Of a stretch of DNA of 45,514 bases, positions 18,295-25,406 are shown in pieces (positions within the stretch are counted from its first letter, which is position 1; the number at the start of each line of letters is the position of its first letter). The position numbers and the translations under genes were made by a program. The notes under the pieces are model-generated. The model saw nothing but the letters and a program-made list of their open reading frames with translations, made no database searches and was not told where the DNA came from. The stretch is from the NCBI GenBank assembly GCA_030754035.1, contig JASMBC010000006.1:1-45514 (forward strand), in the 5' to 3' direction. The stretch comes from Arenicellales bacterium. Its GTDB lineage: Bacteria > Pseudomonadota > Gammaproteobacteria > Arenicellales > UBA868.

Positions 18295-19308
18295 TCAGGC
18301 CTCGCCTCGGGTCGGACCCTGGCTTTGTTGCTCCCGGCGATAGCGCGGGCTCAGGTGACCGGACCCCTGGTTTGGTATATCAGTTACCCGCCACCTGAAA
18401 CTAAGGGCGTTAGTCGGACAGACCGCGATACAGGCGGTGCAGTTGTTGCACTCCTGACCAAAGCCGTCTCGCAGCGGATTAAGGTCAAACTCACATATCG
18501 CACTACACTTGGTGCAGTCGTTACAGGCAGAAACATCACGCTGTATACGTAGAACCCGGTAACGTCCCAGTATGGAGTACAACGCTCCACCAGGGCACAG
18601 ATAACGGCAAAATGCACGGCGTGAGACCAGCAAGTCGAACAGCAGCGTGGCGAGAAAGAACAGCGCGCCGACCCCAAGCCCGCCGTGAGCCGCGGCGTAA
18701 TAGAATTCACGTCCAAGAATTGCTGGTGGATACACAGTTGCCACCAGAACTGATCCACTCACGGTACAGGCCACCAATCCGAGAGCAAGCACAGCGTATT
18801 TAAGTCGCCGATCAAAACGCCGCATGCCGGTCCTGAGGCCAAACCAGTTGAGCAGGATTCCGAGATTCGTATTCAATTCATATAACAAGGTGGCTGGGCA
18901 CAACCAGCCACAATAAAAACGCCCCAGTACCAGCGTGGCAAGAAGCGGAATGAGTGCAGTGAGTAAAAACGGACTGTAAAAAGTCAAGCCAGCGGCCAGC
19001 TGGCTGGCCGCTGCCAAAGGGTCGCTGAGCTTCAGGCCAAACAACCTCCCGGACCACGTGCTGCCCTTCAGAGCATCCAGATCTTCCGCCGGATCATCGA
19101 CAAACGGTGCTGTGAGGGCCTCCATAACATCGTAAAGCTGCCGCTCGCCTGGAGCCAGTAGGTCGTAGGCGTGGGCAGCTAGATAGGTCTGGTAAACGTG
19201 AACAAAAGGCAGCAATACAAGCAGCGAAAATACCAGGCTCAAAATGAGCCAGCGTACCTTGTTCAGATGTCGCCAGATAAGAGCGAACTGATTGCGATAC
19301 TCAACCAT
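18295..19308 (-). CDS. napH: NapH, quinol dehydrogenase membrane component
   Basis: A 337-residue membrane ferredoxin with about five helices. It has the two membrane CX3CP motifs YCGWLCPATLLYELN and FCRYLCPGGALYS that define NapH. A C-terminal soluble part follows with CNDCTKCSAIC and CNNCTACIAVCP, predicting two 4Fe-4S clusters. NapH with NapG passes electrons from menaquinol or ubiquinol to the periplasm. It starts 15 bp after napG and its stop overlaps the next frame. The N-terminal region carries a loop of about 80 residues (AYDLLAPGERQLYDVMEAL onward) that is longer than in the E. coli protein. Confidence 0.88.
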   Translation of the reverse strand: MVEYRNQFALIWRHLNKVRWLILSLVFSLLVLLPFVHVYQTYLAAHAYDLLAPGERQLYDVMEALTAPFVDDPAEDLDALKGSTWSGRLFGLKLSDPLAAASQLAAGLTFYSPFLLTALIPLLATLVLGRFYCGWLCPATLLYELNTNLGILLNWFGLRTGMRRFDRRLKYAVLALGLVACTVSGSVLVATVYPPAILGREFYYAAAHGGLGVGALFFLATLLFDLLVSRRAFCRYLCPGGALYSILGRYRVLRIQRDVSACNDCTKCSAICEFDLNPLRDGFGQECNNCTACIAVCPTNALSFRWRVTDIPNQGSGHLSPRYRREQQSQGPTRGEA

Positions 19309-19323
19309 AGGATCGCATTCGAC

Positions 19324-19896
19324 TTACCCGAGATCGGGAATGATACGAATCGCGTGTGGCATCTGAATGCAGGAACGCTCACATAAACCACAACCGATAC
19401 AGCCATCAAGAACTTCTGGCTGTTCCAGCATCCCAACCCGTAGCGCCAAGTCGGGCAGCGGGCAGGCGCGATAACATACACCACAGGTCTTGCCCTGGTA
19501 AGACAAGCACAGGCGCTTGTCTATCCGGGCACGCCCCATGCGCACGCGCTGGGTGATCGCCTCGACTGTACGCGGGATTGGCTGGATCGCGCCGCTGGGG
19601 CAGACATCGCCACATTTCATGCACAAAATACAGGCCTTCTCCCGAGGCACTATGTAAGGCGTGTCCAGCGACCCCAGGCCATTTGCCAGTCCGAAGTACT
19701 TGATGCAACGGTTTGGACAAACCTCGCCGCACTGACCACAGTGAATACAGCGACTGAGAAACTCCGACTCCGGCAAAGCGCCCGGAGGACGCAAGTAGCG
19801 CAGGCCAAGGCGTTGGGCGCCGGCCCAGGCCCGGCCTATAGCCAGCGAAGCCAGCGTACCTATGGCCAGAAACCGGAAAAAGGCTCTTCGTCGCAT
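19324..19896 (-). CDS. napG: NapG, periplasmic ferredoxin-type protein
   Basis: A 190-residue polyferredoxin with a twin-arginine-type leader (MRRRAFFRFLAIGTLASLAIG) implying export as a folded protein. Four cluster motifs are seen: CIHCGQCGEVCP (Cys50-60), CILCMKCGDVCP, a third with CLSYQG and CGVCYRACP, and CIGCGLCERSC. It is shorter than the E. coli protein (about 230) but keeps all four clusters. It precedes napH by 15 bp, and the pair forms the NapGH quinol-oxidising module. A hairpin lies between napA and this gene. Confidence 0.87.
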   Translation of the reverse strand: MRRRAFFRFLAIGTLASLAIGRAWAGAQRLGLRYLRPPGALPESEFLSRCIHCGQCGEVCPNRCIKYFGLANGLGSLDTPYIVPREKACILCMKCGDVCPSGAIQPIPRTVEAITQRVRMGRARIDKRLCLSYQGKTCGVCYRACPLPDLALRVGMLEQPEVLDGCIGCGLCERSCIQMPHAIRIIPDLG

Positions 19897-19935
19897 TGCC
19901 TAGGTGCCCCGATCTGGGCAGCGGGACCAGGGCTT

Positions 19936-19961
19936 GCCCACGGCCAGGGCTGGCCGTGGGC
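19936..19961 (-). promoter_or_regulatory. 10-bp perfect hairpin between napA and napG
   Basis: GCCCACGGCC at 19936-19945 pairs with GGCCGTGGGC at 19952-19961 across a six-base loop, in the 91-bp gap after napA. No T-run follows. It may protect the napA-side mRNA or lower expression of the downstream accessory genes. Confidence 0.65.
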
Positions 19962-19987
19962 GATGTCCAGGTGGTCGTTCTGACCGG

Positions 19988-22702
19988 TTAGATCTTCTCG
20001 ATGCGAGCGGCCGACTTTTTGAAGTCCACCTGCCCCGATACCGGGTCCCAGACCCGACTGGTGACCCGGTTGCCCAGCCACTTATTCCGCTTAGGATCGG
20101 CACTGTCCGCAACTGACAGGTTCCACGGCCCGAACATGTAACCACGGGGCACATTATTACGCGCAGGCTTGACCAGACTGTTGGTACCCACCTGGGCTCT
20201 GGCCTCGAGGGAGCCACGGCGGGTAACCACGCGCACCTTGTCGCCGTCCTTGATGCCCAGATCCTGGGCATCCAGCGGGTGCATCTCGACATACATCTCC
20301 GGCACCAACCGGCGAGTGGTCGGGCTGCGGTTGGACTTGGCGGTGTGGAAATGCTCGTAGACGACTCCCAGTCCGAACCAGTACGGGTACTTATCCTTGG
20401 GCACAGCGTCCCACGGCCGATCGCGAAACTGCTCGTCCGGGAGATCCGGTGTAAGTCCGCGGTCACGTGCCTCAATGATGAGTTCCAGGTGATCGATAGT
20501 ATACAAATCTTTCTTCACCCCGAATTCCATCAGTTTGCGGGTCCACTCCTCCCGATCGGTGTAATCCTGCTGGCAAAGTTTCAGATGCACTTTACCATCC
20601 TTGGTGCGAAAGTAACCGTAGGGCTTAGTTTCCCACTGGCCCTCCTGCAACATGTAGCGACGCTTGGCGCCCCCCGCTTTAGCAATCTCGTAAGTTGGCG
20701 CAGGCCACTGAATGCCCCGCAGTTGACGCAACTGATCGTACGGTGAAATACCATCGACCTTCTCCCGCTCCAGAATACCGGTCAAATCAGTATCGGTTCC
20801 CGCTGAGGCTCGGACTATGTCGCGGAAAATCTCTTCGGTGTCGATAAAGCCGTTGTCAGCCTTTTTCCAGGGGAAAATTGCATCACCGTCCAGCCCCAAC
20901 AAGTGGGCAATTTCCTTACCTTTGTCAACCACCATGTCCAAATCTGGCAAACATCCAGCGGGCGGCATAGCGGCCTGATCACAGATATTAATACGCCGCT
21001 CGGAACTGATGTAAACACCCGACACCTCACCCCAGGTCGCTGCCGGGAAGATCACATCAGCATAAAGATTATTCGGCGCGTGGCGATAAATCTCCTGCAC
21101 CACGTTAAAGGTCTTGCTCAAAGCCGGGCGCACCAGATTCTCCTGGTCAGGCAGGTCGATATGGGTCGCATAGACCAGGAACATGGCCTTTACCTCGTCC
21201 TTCAGCGCTCGCTCCATCATGCCGACGGCGTAGCCCGGATTCTTGGAGTTCATGGCATTGACCAGGTTCTGCTCGGGCACATTCCAGTGTTTTGCCATGT
21301 GGGCGCGGTGAATGTCATCTTTCAATGGCAAATTGAATGGCAACCGCCCGGTCAAGCCACCAGTGAAGCGCTCGCCCATAGCATTCGGCTGCCCAGTCAT
21401 GGAAAACGGGCCACAACCAGGCTTGGCCAGATTGCCAGTCAAGGTCAAAAGATTAATGATCGAGATGACATTGTGCTGGCCGTGGATATGCTGGTTGTAA
21501 CCAATGCCCCACATGATGATAACGCCGCCATAGCCACTTCCCACCCCTGCACCTGCACTCGCTTGCTTGCCCTTACTGCGCGCTAAACGCTTACGAGTCG
21601 CATCGGCAAACATGCCAGCTACCTTTCGAATAAGTTCTGGCGAAACGTCATGATTCGGTCCACCCATCCGGTCCTGCACCTGTTCCGGGCTGTAATCGGC
21701 GAGCACCCCCTTCGTGTACGCCTCCCAGCCGGTGGTGTGTTCCTTAAGGAATTCCCAATCGATAACATCCGGGTGATCATTCAGTAGCACGTGGGCAATC
21801 GCGTTCAGAAAACTGATATCCCCATTTAATATCGGCACGTGCACAGAGTTATTGGGGTTGACGTCCTCATACCCCATCTGTGTACCTGTCCGGCGTGGAT
21901 CTACAACAACCGTCGGAATATCGGTCTTTTCCTTATGATCGGCGGCGCGCCAGAAGATGATGGGATGCGACTCGCGAGCATTGTGGCCGAAGTGCATGAT
22001 CATGTCGCATAGCTCAATATCATCGTAGGCAAGCGGCGGCGTATCGGATCCAAGCGTGGCGAAATACCCAGTCACGGCTGAGGTCATGCACATGCGGGCA
22101 TTTGCCTCAATGGTATTTGAGCCGAGCACCCCCTTCATGAACAGGTTTTCCAGATACTGGCCTTCCACGGTGAGCTGGCCAGAACCGTAGAGCGCGATGG
22201 AATTACCGCCGTGGGTCTTGGCAAAATGGACAATCTTGTGCGCCACCATTTCCGAGGCCTGGTGGTAGGGAACGCGCACGAAGTGCTCCTCGTCAAAGGA
22301 ACCTTTACTGTTGGTGATATATCCCAGATCACCATGCCCGGGCTTTTCCCATTCGGCCCATACATCTTTGCGCACGTAGGTGTCCCCCTCCATGCGATCG
22401 ACGTACATCGGCTCGGCTGCCGTCAAACCCTTGATACACTGCAGACCGTAGTTGGTCGGGTGTTCCTTGTCAGGGCGCATCGAGACAATCTTGCCGTTCT
22501 CGGTCTGAATAATGGTGCCGCAACCGACGCCGCAGTATGGGCACTGTCCCAACGCCGTACCGCGCTCAGTAGTGGCCGGTGTGGCTGCTTCGAGTTCGGG
22601 ATTGTGTCCTACAAAGAGGCCAGCTCCAGTGGCAGATCCCGTGACAAATGCGCTGGTCTTGAGAAAGTCTCGCCGTGACAGCTTATTCTTGATGCGTTTC
22701 AT
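19988..22702 (-). CDS. napA: Periplasmic nitrate reductase catalytic subunit (NapA, divergent)
   Basis: A 904-residue molybdopterin oxidoreductase with a twin-arginine leader (SRRDFLK at residues 9-15). The 4Fe-4S ligands are Cys54, Cys57, Cys61 and Cys89, with CIKG at 89-92. NARMCMTSAVTGY places the molybdenum-ligand cysteine at 205, as expected for Nap/NarB/Nas nitrate reductases. It is about 70 residues longer than typical NapA (about 830), partly from a basic Gly/Ser-rich insert at about 371-393. The motif TGQPNAMGERFTGGLTGRLP is more like assimilatory NarB/NasA than the classical TGQPSACG of NapA, but the leader and the napC/G/H context argue for a periplasmic enzyme. AGGAGACC precedes the start. 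Confidence 0.88.
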   Translation of the reverse strand: MKRIKNKLSRRDFLKTSAFVTGSATGAGLFVGHNPELEAATPATTERGTALGQCPYCGVGCGTIIQTENGKIVSMRPDKEHPTNYGLQCIKGLTAAEPMYVDRMEGDTYVRKDVWAEWEKPGHGDLGYITNSKGSFDEEHFVRVPYHQASEMVAHKIVHFAKTHGGNSIALYGSGQLTVEGQYLENLFMKGVLGSNTIEANARMCMTSAVTGYFATLGSDTPPLAYDDIELCDMIMHFGHNARESHPIIFWRAADHKEKTDIPTVVVDPRRTGTQMGYEDVNPNNSVHVPILNGDISFLNAIAHVLLNDHPDVIDWEFLKEHTTGWEAYTKGVLADYSPEQVQDRMGGPNHDVSPELIRKVAGMFADATRKRLARSKGKQASAGAGVGSGYGGVIIMWGIGYNQHIHGQHNVISIINLLTLTGNLAKPGCGPFSMTGQPNAMGERFTGGLTGRLPFNLPLKDDIHRAHMAKHWNVPEQNLVNAMNSKNPGYAVGMMERALKDEVKAMFLVYATHIDLPDQENLVRPALSKTFNVVQEIYRHAPNNLYADVIFPAATWGEVSGVYISSERRINICDQAAMPPAGCLPDLDMVVDKGKEIAHLLGLDGDAIFPWKKADNGFIDTEEIFRDIVRASAGTDTDLTGILEREKVDGISPYDQLRQLRGIQWPAPTYEIAKAGGAKRRYMLQEGQWETKPYGYFRTKDGKVHLKLCQQDYTDREEWTRKLMEFGVKKDLYTIDHLELIIEARDRGLTPDLPDEQFRDRPWDAVPKDKYPYWFGLGVVYEHFHTAKSNRSPTTRRLVPEMYVEMHPLDAQDLGIKDGDKVRVVTRRGSLEARAQVGTNSLVKPARNNVPRGYMFGPWNLSVADSADPKRNKWLGNRVTSRVWDPVSGQVDFKKSAARIEKI

Positions 22703-22718
22703 GTTCGGTCTCCTAAAT

Positions 22719-23384
22719 TTACTGGCTGTTCGGCAAGCTGCGCATGTAGACGATGATGTCGTCGATCTCTTGATCGCTCAGATTGGCTAGAGCATCCGGG
22801 CCATTGAATCCGCGCATGCGGGTATTGGAGCGCCCTTCCTTGATGGTCATGCGAATGAATCCATCTGACGCCTTGTCCAGGAATCCGACTTTACCGATAG
22901 CAGTACCGGTGCCGCCGGCAAGATAGCCATCCCCCTTAACGCCGTGACAAGTCGCGCAAATTTGTTCGAACCAGAACCGGCCCAGGCGCGGGTCGCCGTG
23001 GGCTTCACGCTGGTCGTCTATTTCTTCAGAGCGGTTTGGCAGTTTCTCAAAGGAGCGAAAATATGCTACTAACGCTTTTATGCTCTTTCGTCCAAGATGC
23101 GCAAACGGAGGCATGCCAGTACCAAAACGCCCATCCCGGATTGTGCCCATAAAGAACTTATCCGATGCCATGCTGAGCAATTCCGAATTGGTCAGCGATG
23201 GTGCAAAGCCGGCCTTGCCGATCGCATCGGCCTGATGGCAGAAAACGCAATTTGCCTGATATAGAGCCTGGCCCTGCTGTATCAATGCCGAGTCAGCATC
23301 TGCCTGGCTCGCACCAATTGGGGCCAACAAGAGCAAGGCTACTACAGCGCCTGCCTGCGGCCAGTTACTCCTTTTGGATTTCAT
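22719..23384 (-). CDS. Diheme cytochrome c in the nap operon, possible NapB substitute
   Basis: About 221 residues from ATG at 23384 (GAGGAAAA upstream), with a signal peptide (VVALLLLAPIGASQA). Two class I cytochrome domains carry CVFCH at 46-50 with a downstream MPPFAHL methionine, and CATCH at 143-147 with a later RMRGFNG methionine. This is a c4-like arrangement, not the NapB fold, which lacks such repeated class I domains. It sits between the NapC-like gene and napA, 16 bp from napA, where an electron-transfer subunit would be expected. It probably hands electrons from NapC or NapGH to NapA; that role is inferred from position. Confidence 0.82.
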   Translation of the reverse strand: MKSKRSNWPQAGAVVALLLLAPIGASQADADSALIQQGQALYQANCVFCHQADAIGKAGFAPSLTNSELLSMASDKFFMGTIRDGRFGTGMPPFAHLGRKSIKALVAYFRSFEKLPNRSEEIDDQREAHGDPRLGRFWFEQICATCHGVKGDGYLAGGTGTAIGKVGFLDKASDGFIRMTIKEGRSNTRMRGFNGPDALANLSDQEIDDIIVYMRSLPNSQ

Positions 23385-23423
23385 GCTCTTTTCCTCGCTG
23401 TGCATTCCTAAGTCATCGACCAG

Positions 23424-24074
23424 CTATGACGATTGGTGTGATACAGATTCTGTCTCATCAATCGGTGGCTGCCACATATCGGAGTGGCAGTCGCCACACG
23501 GCACTTTTTCTTTTTCGACACGCTCGTGCTCAGCATCCAAAAATGCTTCGGGCAACTCATGAGCTATGCCCTTGTGACAGTCGATGCAGGTTTTGTCTTC
23601 GCGCTCGGCACGCGTGTGCCGTTCGTGCGCCACCCGCGATTGTTTGGCCAGGCTCATAAAACGATCAAGATGACAGTTGCGACACTCGCGGGAGTCCGTT
23701 TCCGCCATGGTGGCCCATACCTGCTTTGCCAAAGACCAGCGCTTGGCCAGGAATTTCTCACGGGTATCTATAGATCCTGTGATGGCGTAAAAAAGTTCGT
23801 TGGTGGCTCGCACCTTCCTTACCGTCATAGGCCACCAGCTCCTTGGCACATGACAGTCCGGGCAGGTTGCGCCCACTCCTGAACGGTTAGAGAAGTGGGT
23901 TGTTCCTCTGTATTCTTTATATACATTGTCGCGCATTTCGTGACAACTAATACAGAATTCCTCCGTATTGGCTAAAGCCATCGCCCAGTTAAAACTGCCC
24001 CAAAGAGCGACGCCCAGAAGCATCGTGGCGATGAATGCCCACAATGGCCAACGGCGGATCAGATAGAAAAACAT
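23424..24074 (-). CDS. napC: NapC/NirT-family multiheme cytochrome with five heme motifs
   Basis: A 216-residue quinol dehydrogenase with an N-terminal membrane anchor (LWAFIATMLLGVALWGSFNWAMA) and a periplasmic multiheme domain. CXXCH motifs lie at 41-45, 71-75, 131-135, 163-167 and 193-197. NapC/NirT proteins normally have four; the fifth (CGDCHSDM) lies on a short C-terminal extension after the usual CIDCHKGIAHELPE end. CISCHEMRDNVYKEY, with the family methionine and glutamate region, and HFSNRSGVGATCPDCHVPRSW are strongly NapC-like. It is the first gene of the nap string and is preceded by a long leader and an array of FNR-type boxes. Confidence 0.9.
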   Translation of the reverse strand: MFFYLIRRWPLWAFIATMLLGVALWGSFNWAMALANTEEFCISCHEMRDNVYKEYRGTTHFSNRSGVGATCPDCHVPRSWWPMTVRKVRATNELFYAITGSIDTREKFLAKRWSLAKQVWATMAETDSRECRNCHLDRFMSLAKQSRVAHERHTRAEREDKTCIDCHKGIAHELPEAFLDAEHERVEKEKVPCGDCHSDMWQPPIDETESVSHQSS

Positions 24075-24374
24075 GTCCTGCTTCCGGGAAAAATCCAGTA
24101 AGGCTCGCTGTCGACTTTAACGGATGGTTCCGGTTTCTCAACCCGCGTCGAGATTGGCCAAAAAATAGACGACTTCATCGACGACTTAAACTTTCCGACC
24201 GCGCTGATTGTATGGATGGACTCTATCGCCCGGTCAGGCTCAGCGTAGATTATATTGGTAAAATGGTCAGACCAGGAATTAGTGAGCCCTAAAACATCAG
24301 TCGTGCTTCCTAAACCCAGCCACTTCAACGTTGCCATCCTGCTCAATCGCACAGGTTGAGCCGTCGAACAGCCA

Positions 24375-24518
24375 ATTCGGGGATTGTCCATTGGATCCCA
24401 ACGGGCCATTTGACTCAGATCAAAATTTACCCCGTCCAACATTGACTCAGATCAATTTTTCCCGGTCCAACATTGACTCAGATCAAAATTTACCCGGTCC
24501 AACGTTGACCCAGATCAA
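24375..24518 (-). promoter_or_regulatory. Four tandem FNR/DNR-type boxes and predicted nap promoter
   Basis: Four 14-bp sites read TTGACtcagATCAA at 24410-24423, 24442-24455 and 24473-24486, and TTGACccagATCAA at 24505-24518. On the minus strand this is TTGAT-N4-GTCAA, the FNR/DNR/NNR consensus. Start-to-start spacing is 32, 31 and 32 bp, three helical turns, so all boxes lie on one DNA face. A GACAAT hexamer at 24388-24383 would give transcription start near 24376, which places box 1 at about -41, the class II activator position. The remaining 300 bp to napC holds no supported gene; a TATAAT at 24254-24249 is a second possible -10. Confidence 0.75.
24410..24518. repeat. Direct repeat array of about 32 bp, 3.5 copies
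   Basis: Each unit holds the FNR-type box followed by an AT-rich stretch and a ccCGTCCAAC-like or ccGGTCCAAC-like end. Copies differ by a few bases, mainly in the spacer, while the box is kept. The last copy is truncated after its box. The array is better explained as amplified operators than as a CRISPR or satellite. Confidence 0.8.
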
Positions 24519-24585
24519 CATTAGCTAAGATTTAAGAACGCGAAAATTCCAGAAATTGACGGCGAATTCGTAACTATTATGTTAG

Positions 24586-25089
24586 TTAACGGGTTTTAAA
24601 ATATTTATCGCGGGCTGGCGCCGAGCAAAGGGGTAAAATCTCAGCGGCAATAGCGCGACACAGCGCTGGGTCGTGCTTGCGGGCAGCGTGGCATAGCAGA
24701 TAACGGGAGAAACGCTCAAGGCTTTGCCACTGCACCTTGATCCCGGTACGAGCGCAAATGGCTGCCACATTCTCGGGTTCTGCATCTCCGAGCCAAGCTG
24801 CGTTGGCTGCAGTAGCGGACTGGGCCCGGTCAATGGCCGCTCGCCCCGCCGCCGCCAGCATTGCCTGCAGCAACGAAAAATAGGCATCCGCCGCCGCCAG
24901 GTTACCCACTGGCGCCTCAATCAGCGCTTGCCGCTCACACTCCGACAGAGTTTGCCAGTCAGCCAAGTGGAGTCGCGCACCAGCGAGATCGAGTTTCATC
25001 CGTACCAACAGCGGGATAAGTTCGCCGCCGGGGTCCGCTGCGCGCTCGAACCCGAGCACCCTCTCTGTAGTGCTTGCCGTTTCCCGCAT
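24586..25089 (-). CDS. Nitrate reductase-associated protein family
   Basis: A 167-residue soluble protein. The segment ELIPLLVRMKLDLAGARLHLADWQTLSECERQALIEAP matches the start of the nitrate reductase-associated family (PF09655), whose members lie beside narB in cyanobacteria. WQSLERFSRYLLCHAARKHDPALCRAI matches its C-terminal part. The biochemical role of the family is unknown; a chaperone or assembly role is a guess. It has no leader or membrane segment. It ends the cytochrome array and lies just upstream of the nap promoter region, which agrees with the NarB-like features of this NapA. The assignment rests on remembered family patterns. Confidence 0.7.
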   Translation of the reverse strand: MRETASTTERVLGFERAADPGGELIPLLVRMKLDLAGARLHLADWQTLSECERQALIEAPVGNLAAADAYFSLLQAMLAAAGRAAIDRAQSATAANAAWLGDAEPENVAAICARTGIKVQWQSLERFSRYLLCHAARKHDPALCRAIAAEILPLCSAPARDKYFKTR

Positions 25090-25199
25090 GGGCAGACTTG
25101 TCCTTTTCTAGCGCCAGTGCTTGACGCGCGCCCTTGCGCAATTCTCCCGCAGAGGTGCCGCGCTGCACAAGTGCCGCGGGCGCCCATCACGATCGGTAG

Positions 25200-25406
25200 T
25201 CAACCCCCCTGGCGTACCGTCCCGACAACCAATAACACGATCCCGCCGGTGAAAAGCAGCAGAATAATGTTGTCAAGGGCAAAGCCACCACGCCAGGAAA
25301 GCAAGGCGTCTAACATGGCTAGGATCAGCAAGACCACGCCCAGTAGTTTGGTCTTGGTACCCTTACGCGGCGGCAGAGACTCTGGGCCGGGGAGCGTTGC
25401 GTGCAT
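25200..25406 (-). CDS. Small two-helix membrane protein
   Basis: 68 residues with a basic proline-rich head (PPRKGTKTK) and two hydrophobic segments, LLGVVLLILAMLDALL and IILLLFTGGIVLLVVGTV. The ATG overlaps the stop of the upstream cytochrome gene (TGATG), so it is translationally coupled to the array. No family recognised. Size, topology and position suggest an accessory subunit of the module A membrane complex. Confidence 0.65.
   Translation of the reverse strand: MHATLPGPESLPPRKGTKTKLLGVVLLILAMLDALLSWRGGFALDNIILLLFTGGIVLLVVGTVRQGG

Noticed and set aside
19988-22702. Assimilatory nitrate reductase or formate dehydrogenase
   Set aside because: The Tat leader and NapC/G/H neighbours argue for a periplasmic respiratory enzyme, and a cysteine (not selenocysteine in a formate dehydrogenase context) is the molybdenum ligand.
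24059-24442. 127-residue minus-strand frame upstream of and overlapping napC
   Set aside because: It begins inside the FNR-type repeats, overlaps the napC start in another frame and has no recognisable domain, leader or ribosome site.
24410-24518. CRISPR array
   Set aside because: Repeats are only about 32 bp long with no distinct spacers and no cas genes; the conserved core is an FNR-type box.
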